Positions 17,281-25,930 of a DNA stretch of 64,000 nucleotides are shown piece by piece (position 1 is the stretch's first letter; each line of letters opens with the position of its first letter). Below the pieces are notes generated by a model. The model was not told where the DNA came from and searched no databases. It saw only the letters and a program-made list of their open reading frames with translations. Source of the stretch: Pseudomonadota bacterium (GTDB taxonomy: Bacteria; Pseudomonadota; Alphaproteobacteria; Rhizobiales; Hyphomicrobiaceae); the NCBI GenBank assembly GCA_023405815.1, contig JAEXXM010000072.1, positions 62,001 to 126,000 of the forward strand, given 5' to 3'. A program made the position numbers and the translations under genes.

Positions 17281-18273
17281 CTAGGTCGACGGCGCGAGAC
17301 ACGACTTGAGGCTTAGGGCGAGATTGCGCATCAGCGTGAAGTAGAGTTGCGGCCCCGGCGCGAGACCGAGCCCCTCCGGGTCGAGCGTTCCGGCGCGCGC
17401 ACCGCTGTCCTCGATCACAGCCGCCACCAGCCGCTGCTGAAACAGCGGTTCGGCAAATACGCACACCGCATTAAGCTCCCGGATTTTCCCTCGCAGCTCG
17501 ATGATCCGCCGCGCGCTCGGCTGCACGTCCGGGCTGACCGTGATCGAGCCCATCGCATTAAGATCGAAGCGCCGGTCGAAATACTGATAGGCGTCGTGGA
17601 ACACGACGAACGGCTTGCCCCTGAGGGGCAGCGTCGCCGCTGTAAGCTCCTTGGTCAACGCGTCGATCTCGGCGTTGAGATGTTCGGCATTCGCTCTGAA
17701 GCGCGCGGCATTCTCGGGAAAGCGCTCTGCCAGCACCTCGGCGACATGGCTGCCGATCGCCTTCGCATTGTCGGGATCGAGCCAGATGTGGCTGTCGGCA
17801 ATGCTGTGGCCGTCGCCGCGGTGGTCCCCGCCGCCCTCGGCATGGTCGTGCTCATCGAAGGTGCCGCTCTGCCGCTGTTCGAGCACCTTCACGCCCGGCG
17901 CATCGATGAGCGAAATGAGCTTCACGCCGTCCGGCAGAGCGCGCACGAGCTTACCGGTGAAGGTTTCGAGCCGCTCCGAGACGCGGATGAACACGGCTGC
18001 TTTGTCGATGGCCTGCACCTGCGATGGACGCAGTGAAAAGCTGTGCGGCGAAGCTTGGCCGTCGACCAGGAGTAGCGGCATTCCTACCCCCTCCATGACC
18101 CGCGCCACCAGCGAGTGGATAGGCTTGATCGTGACGACGACCCTCCCATCATCCGCCAGCGCTTGGCCGGACAGACTGCCCCCGAGAACCGCCGCCGCCG
18201 CGCAGAGCACAGCCGCCCACACCGTTACTGCGCTGAAAAGTGTGCCTCTCAGCGTCCAATGGCCGCCTGCCAT
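17281..18273 (-). CDS. znuA: Zinc/manganese ABC transporter substrate-binding protein (ZnuA type)
   Basis: 330 residues from the ATG at 18273, giving a signal peptide ending near ALAD. Cluster A-I receptors bind Zn2+ through three histidines and an acidic residue; here they lie in TIKPIHSLVARVM, ASPHSFSLRPSQ, SHIWLDPDNAKAI and VVFHDAYQYFDRRF. Between the first and second halves is a histidine/aspartate-rich loop (FDEHDHAEGGGDHRGDGHS), typical of zinc-specific members. Membrane and ATPase partners (znuB, znuC) are not in the window. A partly conserved Zur-like sequence (about 18298-18312) lies upstream, near the divergent DUF1007 gene. Confidence 0.92.
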   Translation of the reverse strand: MAGGHWTLRGTLFSAVTVWAAVLCAAAAVLGGSLSGQALADDGRVVVTIKPIHSLVARVMEGVGMPLLLVDGQASPHSFSLRPSQVQAIDKAAVFIRVSERLETFTGKLVRALPDGVKLISLIDAPGVKVLEQRQSGTFDEHDHAEGGGDHRGDGHSIADSHIWLDPDNAKAIGSHVAEVLAERFPENAARFRANAEHLNAEIDALTKELTAATLPLRGKPFVVFHDAYQYFDRRFDLNAMGSITVSPDVQPSARRIIELRGKIRELNAVCVFAEPLFQQRLVAAVIEDSGARAGTLDPEGLGLAPGPQLYFTLMRNLALSLKSCLAPST

Positions 18274-18297
18274 GCTATAGATCCGGTCGATGGTTGG

Positions 18298-18312
18298 ATG
18301 TGATAATATCCG
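18298..18312. promoter_or_regulatory. Possible Zur operator between znuA and the DUF1007 gene
   Basis: GTGATAATATC matches the left half and centre of the alphaproteobacterial Zur box pattern GTTATAATATAAC, but the right half is poor (about 9 of 13 positions). It lies 25-39 nt upstream of znuA and about 105 nt from the divergent gene. Low confidence. Confidence 0.3.
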
Positions 18313-18416
18313 GCACACGTTAGAGCACGCGCCCCAACCACGCAACCGCCACCTTCTTGTTGCACTTTCGCAGCGTCGCCAACCGCTTCGACCAGGAAAC
18401 CAGGGAAGAGCACGCC

Positions 18417-19160
18417 TTGAGAACGCAGCTCATATTGGCCGCCGCATCTGCGGGCCTGCTGGCCGCCGCGACCGAAGCTTCCGCGCACCCGCACGTGTGG
18501 GTGACGATGCAGGAGACCGTTCTCTACGACAAGGGCACCATCACCGGGCTGCAGCAAGCGTGGACGTTCGACGAGATCTACACCCAGCAGGCGATCGAAG
18601 GTCTCGATAAGAACGGCGACGGCAAGTACGACCGCGAGGAGCTGAAAGAGCTCGCCCAGGTCAACATCGACGGGCTGAAGGAGTTCGACTACTTCACCTA
18701 CGCCAAGCTCGGCGCCGCCTCGCTCAAGTTCAAACCGCCCGTCGACTACTGGCTCGACCACAGCGACAAAGGCATCCTGACCCTGCATTTCACGTTGCCG
18801 CTCGAGCAGCCCGTCGCCGCCGATGCGCCTGGCTTCACCTTCGCCGTCTACGACCCGAGCTACTTCATTGCCTTCGACTATGCCGAGCTCGACCCGGTGA
18901 AGCTCGGGGCAAGTGCGCCGACGACCTGCAAGGCCGCCATCAACGAGCCCCCAGAGGACGCCGACACCCAGCGTCTCAACGATGCCTTCTCCAGCGCGCT
19001 CGGCAAGGATCAGCAGCAGCCGACCGGCACCGACGCGGGCGCGAGCGCGACGCCTGGCACGGGCGCTGCCGCGAGCGCCGCAGGCCCCATGGGCGACGGC
19101 GGCACGGTTAGCCTCGGCTCCGGCAGCCGCACCGTGACGGTAGATTGCGCCAAGTCCTGA
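18417..19160 (+). CDS. Exported DUF1007 family protein with an EF-hand
   Basis: 247 residues. Start taken as TTG at 18417, preceded by GGGAAGAG, because it yields an ideal signal peptide (RTQLILAAASAGLLAAATEASA, cleaved before HPHVWV). DUF1007 proteins are periplasmic, begin with the HPHVWV motif at the mature N-terminus, and usually accompany nickel/cobalt or zinc transport genes. Residues about 60-75 contain a canonical EF-hand loop, DKNGDGKYDREE, a likely Ca2+ site. The C-terminus is a glycine/alanine-rich linker ending in a cysteine segment. The divergent neighbour is a ZnuA-type receptor, so a periplasmic metal role is likely but inferred. Confidence 0.85.
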   Translation: MRTQLILAAASAGLLAAATEASAHPHVWVTMQETVLYDKGTITGLQQAWTFDEIYTQQAIEGLDKNGDGKYDREELKELAQVNIDGLKEFDYFTYAKLGAASLKFKPPVDYWLDHSDKGILTLHFTLPLEQPVAADAPGFTFAVYDPSYFIAFDYAELDPVKLGASAPTTCKAAINEPPEDADTQRLNDAFSSALGKDQQQPTGTDAGASATPGTGAAASAAGPMGDGGTVSLGSGSRTVTVDCAKS

Positions 19161-19275
19161 TCGGCCTTGATTGTCAGACCTTGACTGACATTGGGGCGCT
19201 CCCGCTGGCGCGGTTGTAAATTACACAATCATCGGGTTTGATGCGGCAGAGCTGCCGAGCGTAGGGGATGACGCA

Positions 19276-20334
19276 ATGGACCGGCGTGAGTTCCTGAAAT
19301 CGACGGGCGCCGCTGCTGCGGCGACGGCTGCCGCTGCCGCCGGAGCAGCCAACGCCGAGGCCGCGCCCTCCGCGCCCACGGTGGGCCTAGGGCTGCGGGA
19401 GCTTCGCCTTGCCATGTCCTGCGGCGACAGCTTCGCCGGCCCGGCCGACTGGGCCCATCGCCTCGCCCGCAACATCAACGAGCTGAGCGGCGGCCGTTTC
19501 CGCGTCATGCCCGCGTTCGGCATAACGAATCCCGCTGCCGCCCTGCGCGCTGGCGACGCCGACCTTTGCTTCGACAACGCGGGTGGCCTCATCGATATCC
19601 ACCGCGGCTTCGCCTACTTCGCCGGGCTTCCGGGCGATCTCGGCCTCACCCCACGCCGGTTGCAGACCTGGATCGCCGTTGGTGGTGGCCAGGCGCTGTG
19701 GGACGACCTCGCCCACGATGTCGGGCTGAAGCCGCTCCTGGCCGCCCACACCGGCCCGCAAAGCCTGATGCTCGCCAGCACGCACATCTCTTCGATGGCC
19801 GCGCTCGCCGGCATCAAGGTGCAGGTCGGCGGATTGGCCCGCGACGTCGCCCGCGGCCTCGGAATGGACGTCGTCTCGGTGGCTCCTGGTGAGCTTGCGT
19901 CCGCCATGCAGCACGGGTCGGTGCAGGTGGCCGAATGCGGCGGCGCCATTCTGAGCTATGCGCTCGGCCTGCCGGCGGTTGCGCCCTTCTCCACTGGCGC
20001 CGGCATCAGCCAGAACGGCACGTCGATGTATCTCGGCGTCCGTAACTCAGTTTGGGACAGTCTCTCCCCCGGCGATCAGGCTGTGCTCGCAACCGCGGCC
20101 AATAGCGAGTTCCAACTTTCGCTCGCCGAGGAGGAGGCCCACCGGTATCTCCTCTATCCCGCGCCCACCGCCGACCGCGTCTGGCCCATCGCCGCCGACC
20201 TCGCGCACGCCATCGAACGCGTTGCCGCTGCCGTCGTCGCGCACACGGCCGGCGCCGACGCCAGATCGCGCCGCATTGCCGATAGCCACGCGGCGTTCAA
20301 GCGATCGGCTGCCGGGCTGGACGCCTACGCATAA
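19276..20334 (+). CDS. TRAP-type substrate-binding protein, Tat-exported, orphan
   Basis: 352 residues. The N-terminus MDRREFLKSTG followed by an alanine-rich hydrophobic run is a twin-arginine signal. The rest resembles DctP-family TRAP receptors: LRLAMSCGDSFAGPADWAHRLARNINELSGGRFRVMPAFG, then SMAALAGIKVQVGGLARDVARGLGMDVVSVAPGELASAMQHGSVQVAECGG, where the RxxG-type segment and the AECGG phrase correspond to the substrate pocket of the family (key phrases LAGIKVQVGG and GELASAMQHG). No DctQ/DctM membrane genes are nearby, so this is an orphan receptor. Substrate unknown; organic or keto acids are typical. Confidence 0.85.
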   Translation: MDRREFLKSTGAAAAATAAAAAGAANAEAAPSAPTVGLGLRELRLAMSCGDSFAGPADWAHRLARNINELSGGRFRVMPAFGITNPAAALRAGDADLCFDNAGGLIDIHRGFAYFAGLPGDLGLTPRRLQTWIAVGGGQALWDDLAHDVGLKPLLAAHTGPQSLMLASTHISSMAALAGIKVQVGGLARDVARGLGMDVVSVAPGELASAMQHGSVQVAECGGAILSYALGLPAVAPFSTGAGISQNGTSMYLGVRNSVWDSLSPGDQAVLATAANSEFQLSLAEEEAHRYLLYPAPTADRVWPIAADLAHAIERVAAAVVAHTAGADARSRRIADSHAAFKRSAAGLDAYA

Positions 20335-20504
20335 GAGCCCGCCGCTCGCCGTGTTTTCCGGCTCGAAACCCGCTGCACTGGCGCTCATGCACAGGTGGAT
20401 GTGCACAAAGGTGTGGTCAGCTGTCGCACGCGCGTCATCCGTCAACATTTTGCTGCATCGCACTGCGTCATGATGGCGGCAGGTCATTCTTGAGGGGGAA
20501 GTTT

Positions 20505-20813
20505 ATGAATATTGCCCGCGTTGTAGCGCTTTGCGTCGCCGTTCCGGCCGGCTCGATGGCCGTCGCCGAGGAGTTGAAGCTTCCCCCCGAGGTCACGCCG
20601 GCGTTGCGCGCCGCCTGCGAAAGCGACGTCCGCCGCATCGGCTGCATCGGCCCTTCGCCGACCTACTCCAAGGTCAAGAGCTGCGTCATCTCCAAGTACA
20701 TGCAGCTTGGAATGCGCTGCAAGACGCAGCTCGCGCTCGCCGGCTACTCCGGCCCGTCGAACGTGCCGAAGTCCGTCAAGACAGGTACATTCTTGGAAGC
20801 GTCGGCAAAGTGA
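20505..20813 (+). CDS. Small secreted cysteine-containing protein
   Basis: 102 residues. ATG at 20505 is preceded by a very strong GAGGGGGAAG site; a frame-compatible start 15 nt upstream is less likely. Residues 1-22 form a signal peptide ending near SMAVA. The mature protein has four cysteines (in RAACESD, RIGCIGP, KSCVISKY, MRCKTQ), enough for two disulfides, and the motif GCIGPSPTYSKVKSC. I recognise no named family; similar small proteins appear in this bacterial order. Monocistronic by position; transcription converges on the aminotransferase gene. Confidence 0.7.
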   Translation: MNIARVVALCVAVPAGSMAVAEELKLPPEVTPALRAACESDVRRIGCIGPSPTYSKVKSCVISKYMQLGMRCKTQLALAGYSGPSNVPKSVKTGTFLEASAK

Positions 20814-20865
20814 GCCGCCGATAGCAGACGGCTCACGTATGTCGCGTCTTGGACGACCCGCGACC

Positions 20866-22059
20866 TCAGGCAGCCTTTGCCGTCGCGGGTCGCGCTGTTT
20901 CGGCAAGGTAGGCCATCGCCGCCGCCACGCCGCCCTTCTGGTGCGGAACGCCGGCGAGATCGAAGCCCATCTCCACGCCCGCCAGCGCACCGAGGATGGT
21001 GAGCTCGTTGGTGTAGCCGAGATGGCCGATGCGGAACGCCTTGCCCGCCAGCTTGTTGAGGCCGGTGCCGAGCGACATGTTGAAGTTCTCGAGCACCACC
21101 TTGCGGAAGGCATCGGCGTTGTGCCCCTCGGGGATGGCGACCGCTGTCACCGCCGGCGAGTGCGCCCTGGGATCGCGGCACCACGTCTCGAGACCCCATC
21201 CGCGCACCGCACGCCGGGTCGCCTCGGCGAGCCGCTCGTGGCGCGCGAACACGTTGTCGAGGCCTTCCTCGTGCAGCATTGCGATGGCCTCGGCGAGCCC
21301 GAACAGCAGCCCGACCGGCGGCGTATAGGGGAACGTGCCCACCGCGTTGATCGCGAGCTGATCGTCCCAGTTCCAGTAAGAGCGCGGCAGCGTCGCCTTC
21401 TTCGACGCCGCGAGCGCCTTCGGGCCCACGGCCGTGAACGACATGCCGGGCGGTAGCATCAGCCCCTTCTGCGATCCCGAGATGGCGACGTCGACGCCCC
21501 ACTCGTCGAAGCAGAAATCCATCGCCGCGAGCGAGGAGATGGCGTCGACGAACAGCATCGCCGGATGCTTGGCGGCATCGATCGCATTGCGCACCTCGTC
21601 GATCCAGGAGCGCGCACCCGTGGACGTCTCGTTGTGAACGACGCACACGGCCTTGATCTGCTGCGACTTGTCCTTCTTGAGCCGCGCCTCGATCGCATTG
21701 GCGTCCGCGCCCGAGTGCCAGTCGGTGGGCACGACCTCGGGCTTGAGGCCGAGCCGCTCGGCCATGTTCCGCCACAGCACCGCGAACTGCCCCGTCTCGA
21801 CGATGAGGATATGGTCGCCGGGCGAGAGCGTGTTGACGAAGCCTGCCTCCCAGGCGCCGGTGCCCGAGGACGGGAAGATCATGACCGGGTTCTGCGTCTT
21901 GAAGATCGTCTTGACGTCGGCGAGCAGCTTCAGGCCGAACTCGCCGAATGCCGGACCGCGATGGTCGAGCATCTGCCGCGACATGGCATTGAGGATTCGC
22001 TCCGGAACCGGCGTCGGTCCGGGTATCTGCAGGAAGTGGCGGCCGGTCTGATTGGCCAT
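20866..22059 (-). CDS. sgaA: Serine-glyoxylate aminotransferase
   Basis: 397 residues from the ATG at 22059 (an in-frame extension to 22143 is not conserved). A PLP enzyme of class V that transaminates serine and glyoxylate to hydroxypyruvate and glycine, a key step of the serine cycle in methylotrophs. Seen: LQIPGPTPVPERIL, MIFPSSGTGAWEAGFVN, VCVVHNETSTGA, MLFVDAISSLAAMDF with the PLP aspartate, and DVAISGSQKGLMLPPGMSF with the Schiff-base lysine in SQKG. Hydroxypyruvate reductase is encoded 2 kb away, so both enzymes of this leg of the cycle are in one neighbourhood. Confidence 0.95.
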   Translation of the reverse strand: MANQTGRHFLQIPGPTPVPERILNAMSRQMLDHRGPAFGEFGLKLLADVKTIFKTQNPVMIFPSSGTGAWEAGFVNTLSPGDHILIVETGQFAVLWRNMAERLGLKPEVVPTDWHSGADANAIEARLKKDKSQQIKAVCVVHNETSTGARSWIDEVRNAIDAAKHPAMLFVDAISSLAAMDFCFDEWGVDVAISGSQKGLMLPPGMSFTAVGPKALAASKKATLPRSYWNWDDQLAINAVGTFPYTPPVGLLFGLAEAIAMLHEEGLDNVFARHERLAEATRRAVRGWGLETWCRDPRAHSPAVTAVAIPEGHNADAFRKVVLENFNMSLGTGLNKLAGKAFRIGHLGYTNELTILGALAGVEMGFDLAGVPHQKGGVAAAMAYLAETARPATAKAA

Positions 22060-22313
22060 ATGCGGTCCCCTCGGCGTGCTCCACGATTTTCGCAGCAGTA
22101 TCCCCTTGTGGCGCCACCCCAGTCGAAACCGGGCACGAGGCACCCCTCGAGGCTTTCTTTTGTCTGCGAAAGGAGCAGCTATAGGAATGAAAGCAAACAG
22201 CCGTCAAGCCACCTGCCCCAGGATTGAGCAGAATGGCGCAGGTCGCTAAGGGGTTAAGGCGTGAGGCCACACGCCCCTGTGGCTTCGGGGTCCCTGGAGG
22301 AGACAACTAAAGT

Positions 22314-23651
22314 ATGAGCCGACCGCTACCCAGTGACCCGACTGCGCTCTCGGCCACCATGGCCGCGCAGGCGATCCGCGAGGGTGCCATCTCCTCCGTC
22401 GAGTTGGTCCGCGCCTGCCTGGACCGCATAGCCGCTCGCGAGCCCGATGTCGGCGCCTGGGAGCACCTCGACCCGGACCTCGCCCTGGAACAGGCCCACG
22501 CGGCAGACGGAGCCCTCGCCGCAGGCGACGATATCGGCCCGCTGCATGGCGTCCCCCTCGGCGTCAAAGACATTTTCGACACCAGCGACTTCCCGACCGA
22601 GAACGGCTCGCCCGTTTTTGCAGGGCGGCGTCCCGAGCGCGACGCGGCCTGCGTCGCCTCACTGCGCGCCGCCGGCGCCATCATCATCGGCAAGACCGTC
22701 ACGACGGAGCTCGCCCTGCTCACGCCCGCGCGCACGCGCAATCCGGCAAGCCTGGGCCACACGCCCGGCGGCTCGTCGGCCGGCTCCGCCGCCGCAGTCG
22801 CCGATGGCATGGTCCCCGCCGCGCTCGGGAGCCAGACAGCAGGCTCGATCATCCGTCCCGCCTCTTACTGCGGCGTCTATGGCTTCAAGCCGACGCTCGG
22901 GCTCGTCCCCCGGGGCGGCGTCCTGATGCAATCGCACACGCTCGACACCGTCGGCCTCTATGGATGCTCGGTCGAGGACCTCGCCCTCATCACCGACTGC
23001 ATGACCGCCCTCGACCCGGACGATGCCGTGAGCTTCCGCCGCAGCCGCCCTGGGTTGATCGGCACTGCGCGCGCCCGCCCGCCGGTCCCGCCGCGCTTTG
23101 CCTTCGTCAAGCCGCCGCCGTGGTCCGAGGCCGACGCGGACATGCGGGCTGCATTCGCCTCGCTCGTCGAGCGTCTCGGCGACCGCGCCGTCGAGATTGA
23201 CATGCCGGTGCTCGCCGACGCCATCGAATGGCAGCGCATCGTCCAGCTCGCCGAGAACGCCCACTACTACGGTCCGCTGCTCGACGAGGCGCCTGATCTC
23301 GTCTCGCCTGGCCTCACCCAGCGCCTCAACGAAGGCCGCGCCGTCGGCGCCCAGACATACCTGCGCGCCATCACCGGCCGCGAGCCTGCCTACCGCGCCG
23401 TCGCTGCACGGCTGCGCGGCTTCAGCGCTATTCTCACGGCCGCGGCCATGGGTCCGGCCCCCGAAGGCTTCACCTCGACCGGCAGCCCGATCATGGATGG
23501 ACTATGGACATACCTCGGCATGCCGACGGTATCGCTGCCGCTGCTTGAGGCACGTGGCCTGCCCGTCGGCGTCCAGCTCGTCGCCTTGAGACACGACGAT
23601 GCACGCCTGCTGCGGACCGCACGCTGGCTGACCGATGAGATGACTGGCTGA
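22314..23651 (+). CDS. Amidase signature family hydrolase
   Basis: 445 residues. Amidase signature enzymes hydrolyse C-N bonds with a Ser-cisSer-Lys triad. All three are visible: Lys85 in GVPLGVKDIFDT, Ser154 in TPGGSSAGSAAAVADG and Ser178 in GSQTAGSIIRPAS, with the spacings (69 and 24 residues) of malonamidase-type enzymes. It could be an AtzF/allophanate-hydrolase-like or other small-amide amidase; no GatB-like partner is present, so it is not the tRNA amidotransferase. A good GGAGGAG ribosome site precedes the ATG at 22314. It is divergent from sgaA; substrate unknown. Confidence 0.9.
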   Translation: MSRPLPSDPTALSATMAAQAIREGAISSVELVRACLDRIAAREPDVGAWEHLDPDLALEQAHAADGALAAGDDIGPLHGVPLGVKDIFDTSDFPTENGSPVFAGRRPERDAACVASLRAAGAIIIGKTVTTELALLTPARTRNPASLGHTPGGSSAGSAAAVADGMVPAALGSQTAGSIIRPASYCGVYGFKPTLGLVPRGGVLMQSHTLDTVGLYGCSVEDLALITDCMTALDPDDAVSFRRSRPGLIGTARARPPVPPRFAFVKPPPWSEADADMRAAFASLVERLGDRAVEIDMPVLADAIEWQRIVQLAENAHYYGPLLDEAPDLVSPGLTQRLNEGRAVGAQTYLRAITGREPAYRAVAARLRGFSAILTAAAMGPAPEGFTSTGSPIMDGLWTYLGMPTVSLPLLEARGLPVGVQLVALRHDDARLLRTARWLTDEMTG

Positions 23652-23653
23652 CG

Positions 23654-23965
23654 TTACTCGGCCGTCGGCCAGGGCGCCCAGGGGAACGGCTTCACGTCAC
23701 TGCCGAACGTAAGAAAGCGCGCCGCGTCGCTGAACCAGCGCGACAGCGAGGAGCCGAACCTGGTGAGCTGATTGTTGGGCTCGCCCGAGAACAGCAACCA
23801 GAGAAACTGGATGATCGCCGTTACGCACAGCAGCGTCTGGGCGATGCCGAATGCCACCGCCAGCAGCAGCATGTAGAGCCCGCGCAGCCACACGGCTGTG
23901 TCGCCGAAGCTGGACTTGCGTTGCTCCGAAGCTGCGCCTGTGGTGGTCTGCTCATAAGGTTCCAT
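23654..23965 (-). CDS. DUF4389 family membrane protein
   Basis: 103 residues from the ATG at 23965. Two hydrophobic stretches (residues about 30-70) surround the loop, followed by the family signature: FGSSLSRWFSDAARFLTFGSDVKPFPWAPWP (key phrases RWFSDAARFLT and KPFPWAPWP). DUF4389 proteins are small inner-membrane proteins of unknown role. It converges on the amidase gene with two bases between the stops. Confidence 0.85.
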   Translation of the reverse strand: MEPYEQTTTGAASEQRKSSFGDTAVWLRGLYMLLLAVAFGIAQTLLCVTAIIQFLWLLFSGEPNNQLTRFGSSLSRWFSDAARFLTFGSDVKPFPWAPWPTAE

Positions 23966-24082
23966 GGCAGTGCTCCTCCTCGTGCCGCCGCTCAACCCCG
24001 TTGAGCGATACGGCGACGTTCACACCATCCCCCGAGCGTCCCCCCATATTGTTACCTTTGAATTAGCCCTCGGCCCCTCGCC

Positions 24083-24129
24083 TGGGCAAGAAAAAGAAGA
24101 TGCCGCCCACACGAAGTATGGGCGGCATC
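24083..24129 (-). terminator. Intrinsic terminator of hprA
   Basis: Perfect 11-bp stem (24099-24109 with 24119-24129, core GATGCCGCCCA / TGGGCGGCATC), 9-nt loop, followed on the minus strand by a T-rich run (TTCTTTTTCTT). It lies 29 nt beyond the hprA stop. Confidence 0.9.
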
Positions 24130-24157
24130 GACTCTATGCGGGCGAACCTGAGCTGAA

Positions 24158-25126
24158 TCAGGCGAGCTTGAACGGCATATCCTTGCCGGCAAAGAACGCA
24201 TCGATGTTGTCGAGCGCTTCAAAGCCCATCTGGTTGCGGGCTTCGATGGCCGCCGAGCCAAGATGCGGGAACAGGAACGTGTTCGGCAGGTCATAGTAGC
24301 CCTCGTTGATCTTGGGCTCTCCCGCGAAGACATCGAGGCCGGCATAGGCCAAACGACCCGACTTCAGCGCCGCGATCATGTCTTCGTCCTTCACGAGGTC
24401 GCCGCGCGCCGTGTTCACGACGATGGCGCCCTGCGGCAGCTTCTCGATCACGTCCTTGTTGAAGAAATAGCGCGTCTCCGGCGTCGACGGCGCGTTGATC
24501 GAGAAGAACTGCGAGACCTTGAGCAGGCTGTCGAGGCTGTCGTGATACGTGGCGTTGTACTTCGCCTCCACTTCGGGCTTCGCCCGGTAGATGTCGTAGT
24601 AGTGGATTTCCATGTCGAAGCCGCGCGCACGCTGCGCCAGCGCCTGGCCGATCTTGCCGAAGCCGTAGATGCCGAGCTTCTTGTTATCGAGCCGCTGGCC
24701 AACCAACTGCAGCGGCTGCCAGCCGGGCCAGGAGCGGGTGCGGATCATCTTCTCGCCCTCGCCGGCGCGGCGTGCGGCGCCAAGCAGCAACAGCATGGCG
24801 ATCTCGGCCGTCGCCACCGTGACGCCATGCGGTGCGTTGCCGACCTTGATGCCCCGCGCCTTGCAGGCTTCGAGGTCGATATGGTCGAAGCCGATCGAGA
24901 ACGTCGAGATGCACTTGACGTTCTCGGGGATCTTGTCGATCACCGCTTTCGGGCACTTCTCGTTGAGAGTCAGCAGGATGGCGTCGACGGACTTGGCCGT
25001 CTCCAGCATCTCGTCGACGGTGATCTTGGGATTGTCGCCATGGGCGATGACGTCATAGGAGGCCCGGGCGCGAGCCATGACGGCCTCCGGCAGAGGCCAG
25101 GTGATCAGGATCTTCTTCTTGCTCAT
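24158..25126 (-). CDS. hprA: Glycerate dehydrogenase / hydroxypyruvate reductase
   Basis: 322 residues of the D-2-hydroxyacid dehydrogenase family. Reduces hydroxypyruvate to D-glycerate with NADH in the serine cycle. Seen: NAD fold LGIYGFGKIGQALAQRARGFDM with Asp-type specificity region (YYDIYRA), the catalytic Arg in VNTARGDLVKDED, the Glu in FAGEPKINEGY and His in FLFPHLGSAA. From the start (KKKILITWPLPEAVMARARASYDVIAHGDNPKIT, quoted as KILITWPLPEA and YDVIAHGDNP) it closely resembles the structurally known Hyphomicrobium methylovorum enzyme. It has its own terminator, and its promoter is divergent from the small gene at 25352. Confidence 0.97.
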   Translation of the reverse strand: MSKKKILITWPLPEAVMARARASYDVIAHGDNPKITVDEMLETAKSVDAILLTLNEKCPKAVIDKIPENVKCISTFSIGFDHIDLEACKARGIKVGNAPHGVTVATAEIAMLLLLGAARRAGEGEKMIRTRSWPGWQPLQLVGQRLDNKKLGIYGFGKIGQALAQRARGFDMEIHYYDIYRAKPEVEAKYNATYHDSLDSLLKVSQFFSINAPSTPETRYFFNKDVIEKLPQGAIVVNTARGDLVKDEDMIAALKSGRLAYAGLDVFAGEPKINEGYYDLPNTFLFPHLGSAAIEARNQMGFEALDNIDAFFAGKDMPFKLA

Positions 25127-25351
25127 GGGTCGTGTCCTTCCCCGGGTATTCCAACTTGCTGCGGGATTTGGTTCGAGAACCGTTCAAGATGTGGCCGCGA
25201 TCCATGCCGCAATGACGGCGCCCTGACAAGCGCTGCGATACGCATCGCAACGCTTTCTTCACCATACCCGGGAGAAACTGTAGCGGCCCCTGCTTGCTGC
25301 GATGCGGCAAGTCGCCGTGGGCAGCCCATCACCCGGTCGAGCCGGTCCGAC

Positions 25352-25720
25352 ATGCTGAGAGCCCTCGTCCTCACGCTCGCCGTGCTGGCGGGAGCGAAGA
25401 TTTTCACCCAGGAGCGCCTCTATCGCGACGGCGCCGGGGAAGCGCTGATCCGCGCCTATCGCGAGCGAGCGATGGCCGCCTGCCAGAGTGCCCACATCCC
25501 CATCTCCGGCCGCGAGACCCCGCTCTGGACGCGGCCTGCCTCGGTGGATCTCGTCATCGGCCGCTCCAACATCGACGTCCGCATCTGGGACCTCGCCAGC
25601 GAGCGGTGGCCCGCGCGCTTCAAGCACCCCCACGTCGTCCTAACTCTAGGAAGCGGTGAAACCTCCCCCGTCTGCGAGTACGACGTGATCGAGGAGCGCG
25701 CCTACGTCACGCAGATGTAG
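25352..25720 (+). CDS. Small exported protein of unknown function
   Basis: 122 residues from the ATG at 25352; a much longer open frame upstream is antisense to hprA and is not used. N-terminal hydrophobic leader (LRALVLTLAVLAGAKIF), then a compact domain with two cysteines (MAACQSAHI and SPVCEYDVI) and WTRPASVDLVIGRSNIDVRIWDL. I do not recognise a family; proteins of this kind in this order are annotated as hypothetical. Ends before the intergenic palindrome at 25805. Confidence 0.65.
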   Translation: MLRALVLTLAVLAGAKIFTQERLYRDGAGEALIRAYRERAMAACQSAHIPISGRETPLWTRPASVDLVIGRSNIDVRIWDLASERWPARFKHPHVVLTLGSGETSPVCEYDVIEERAYVTQM

Positions 25721-25804
25721 CGCTCCAACGCAACGCACCGGCAACGGGGTTGCCGGCGCGCTCGGTAGACTAAGCCACAATGAGCTCGTCCAGCCCATCG
25801 CTCA

Positions 25805-25924
25805 CTGTCATCCTCGGCTTTATGCCGAGGACCCAACCCTCACCTTGCTCCGACGCCCGTCGAAAGATTGCATCGCGGGCGCCTGCCCAGCCGTGGATCC
25901 TCGGGACAAGCCCGAGGATGACAC
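25805..25924. repeat. Intergenic palindromic repeat (alphaproteobacterial type)
   Basis: About 120 bp with inverted ends (TGTCATCCTCGG at the left, CCGAGGATGACA at the right), each half folding into a hairpin (CCTCGGctttatgCCGAGG and CCTCGGGacaagCCCGAGG). It belongs to the same general family as the palindrome inserted in dnaE2 at 10327. It lies between the 25352 gene and the 3' end of the TonB receptor gene, and may also help stop transcription. Confidence 0.8.
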
Positions 25925-25930
25925 CTGTGG

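Noticed and set aside
24263..25720. Long plus-strand open frame of about 485 codons across hprA
   Set aside because: Its first 360 codons are antisense to the well-conserved hprA; only the last 122 codons (from 25352), with their own signal peptide, were kept.
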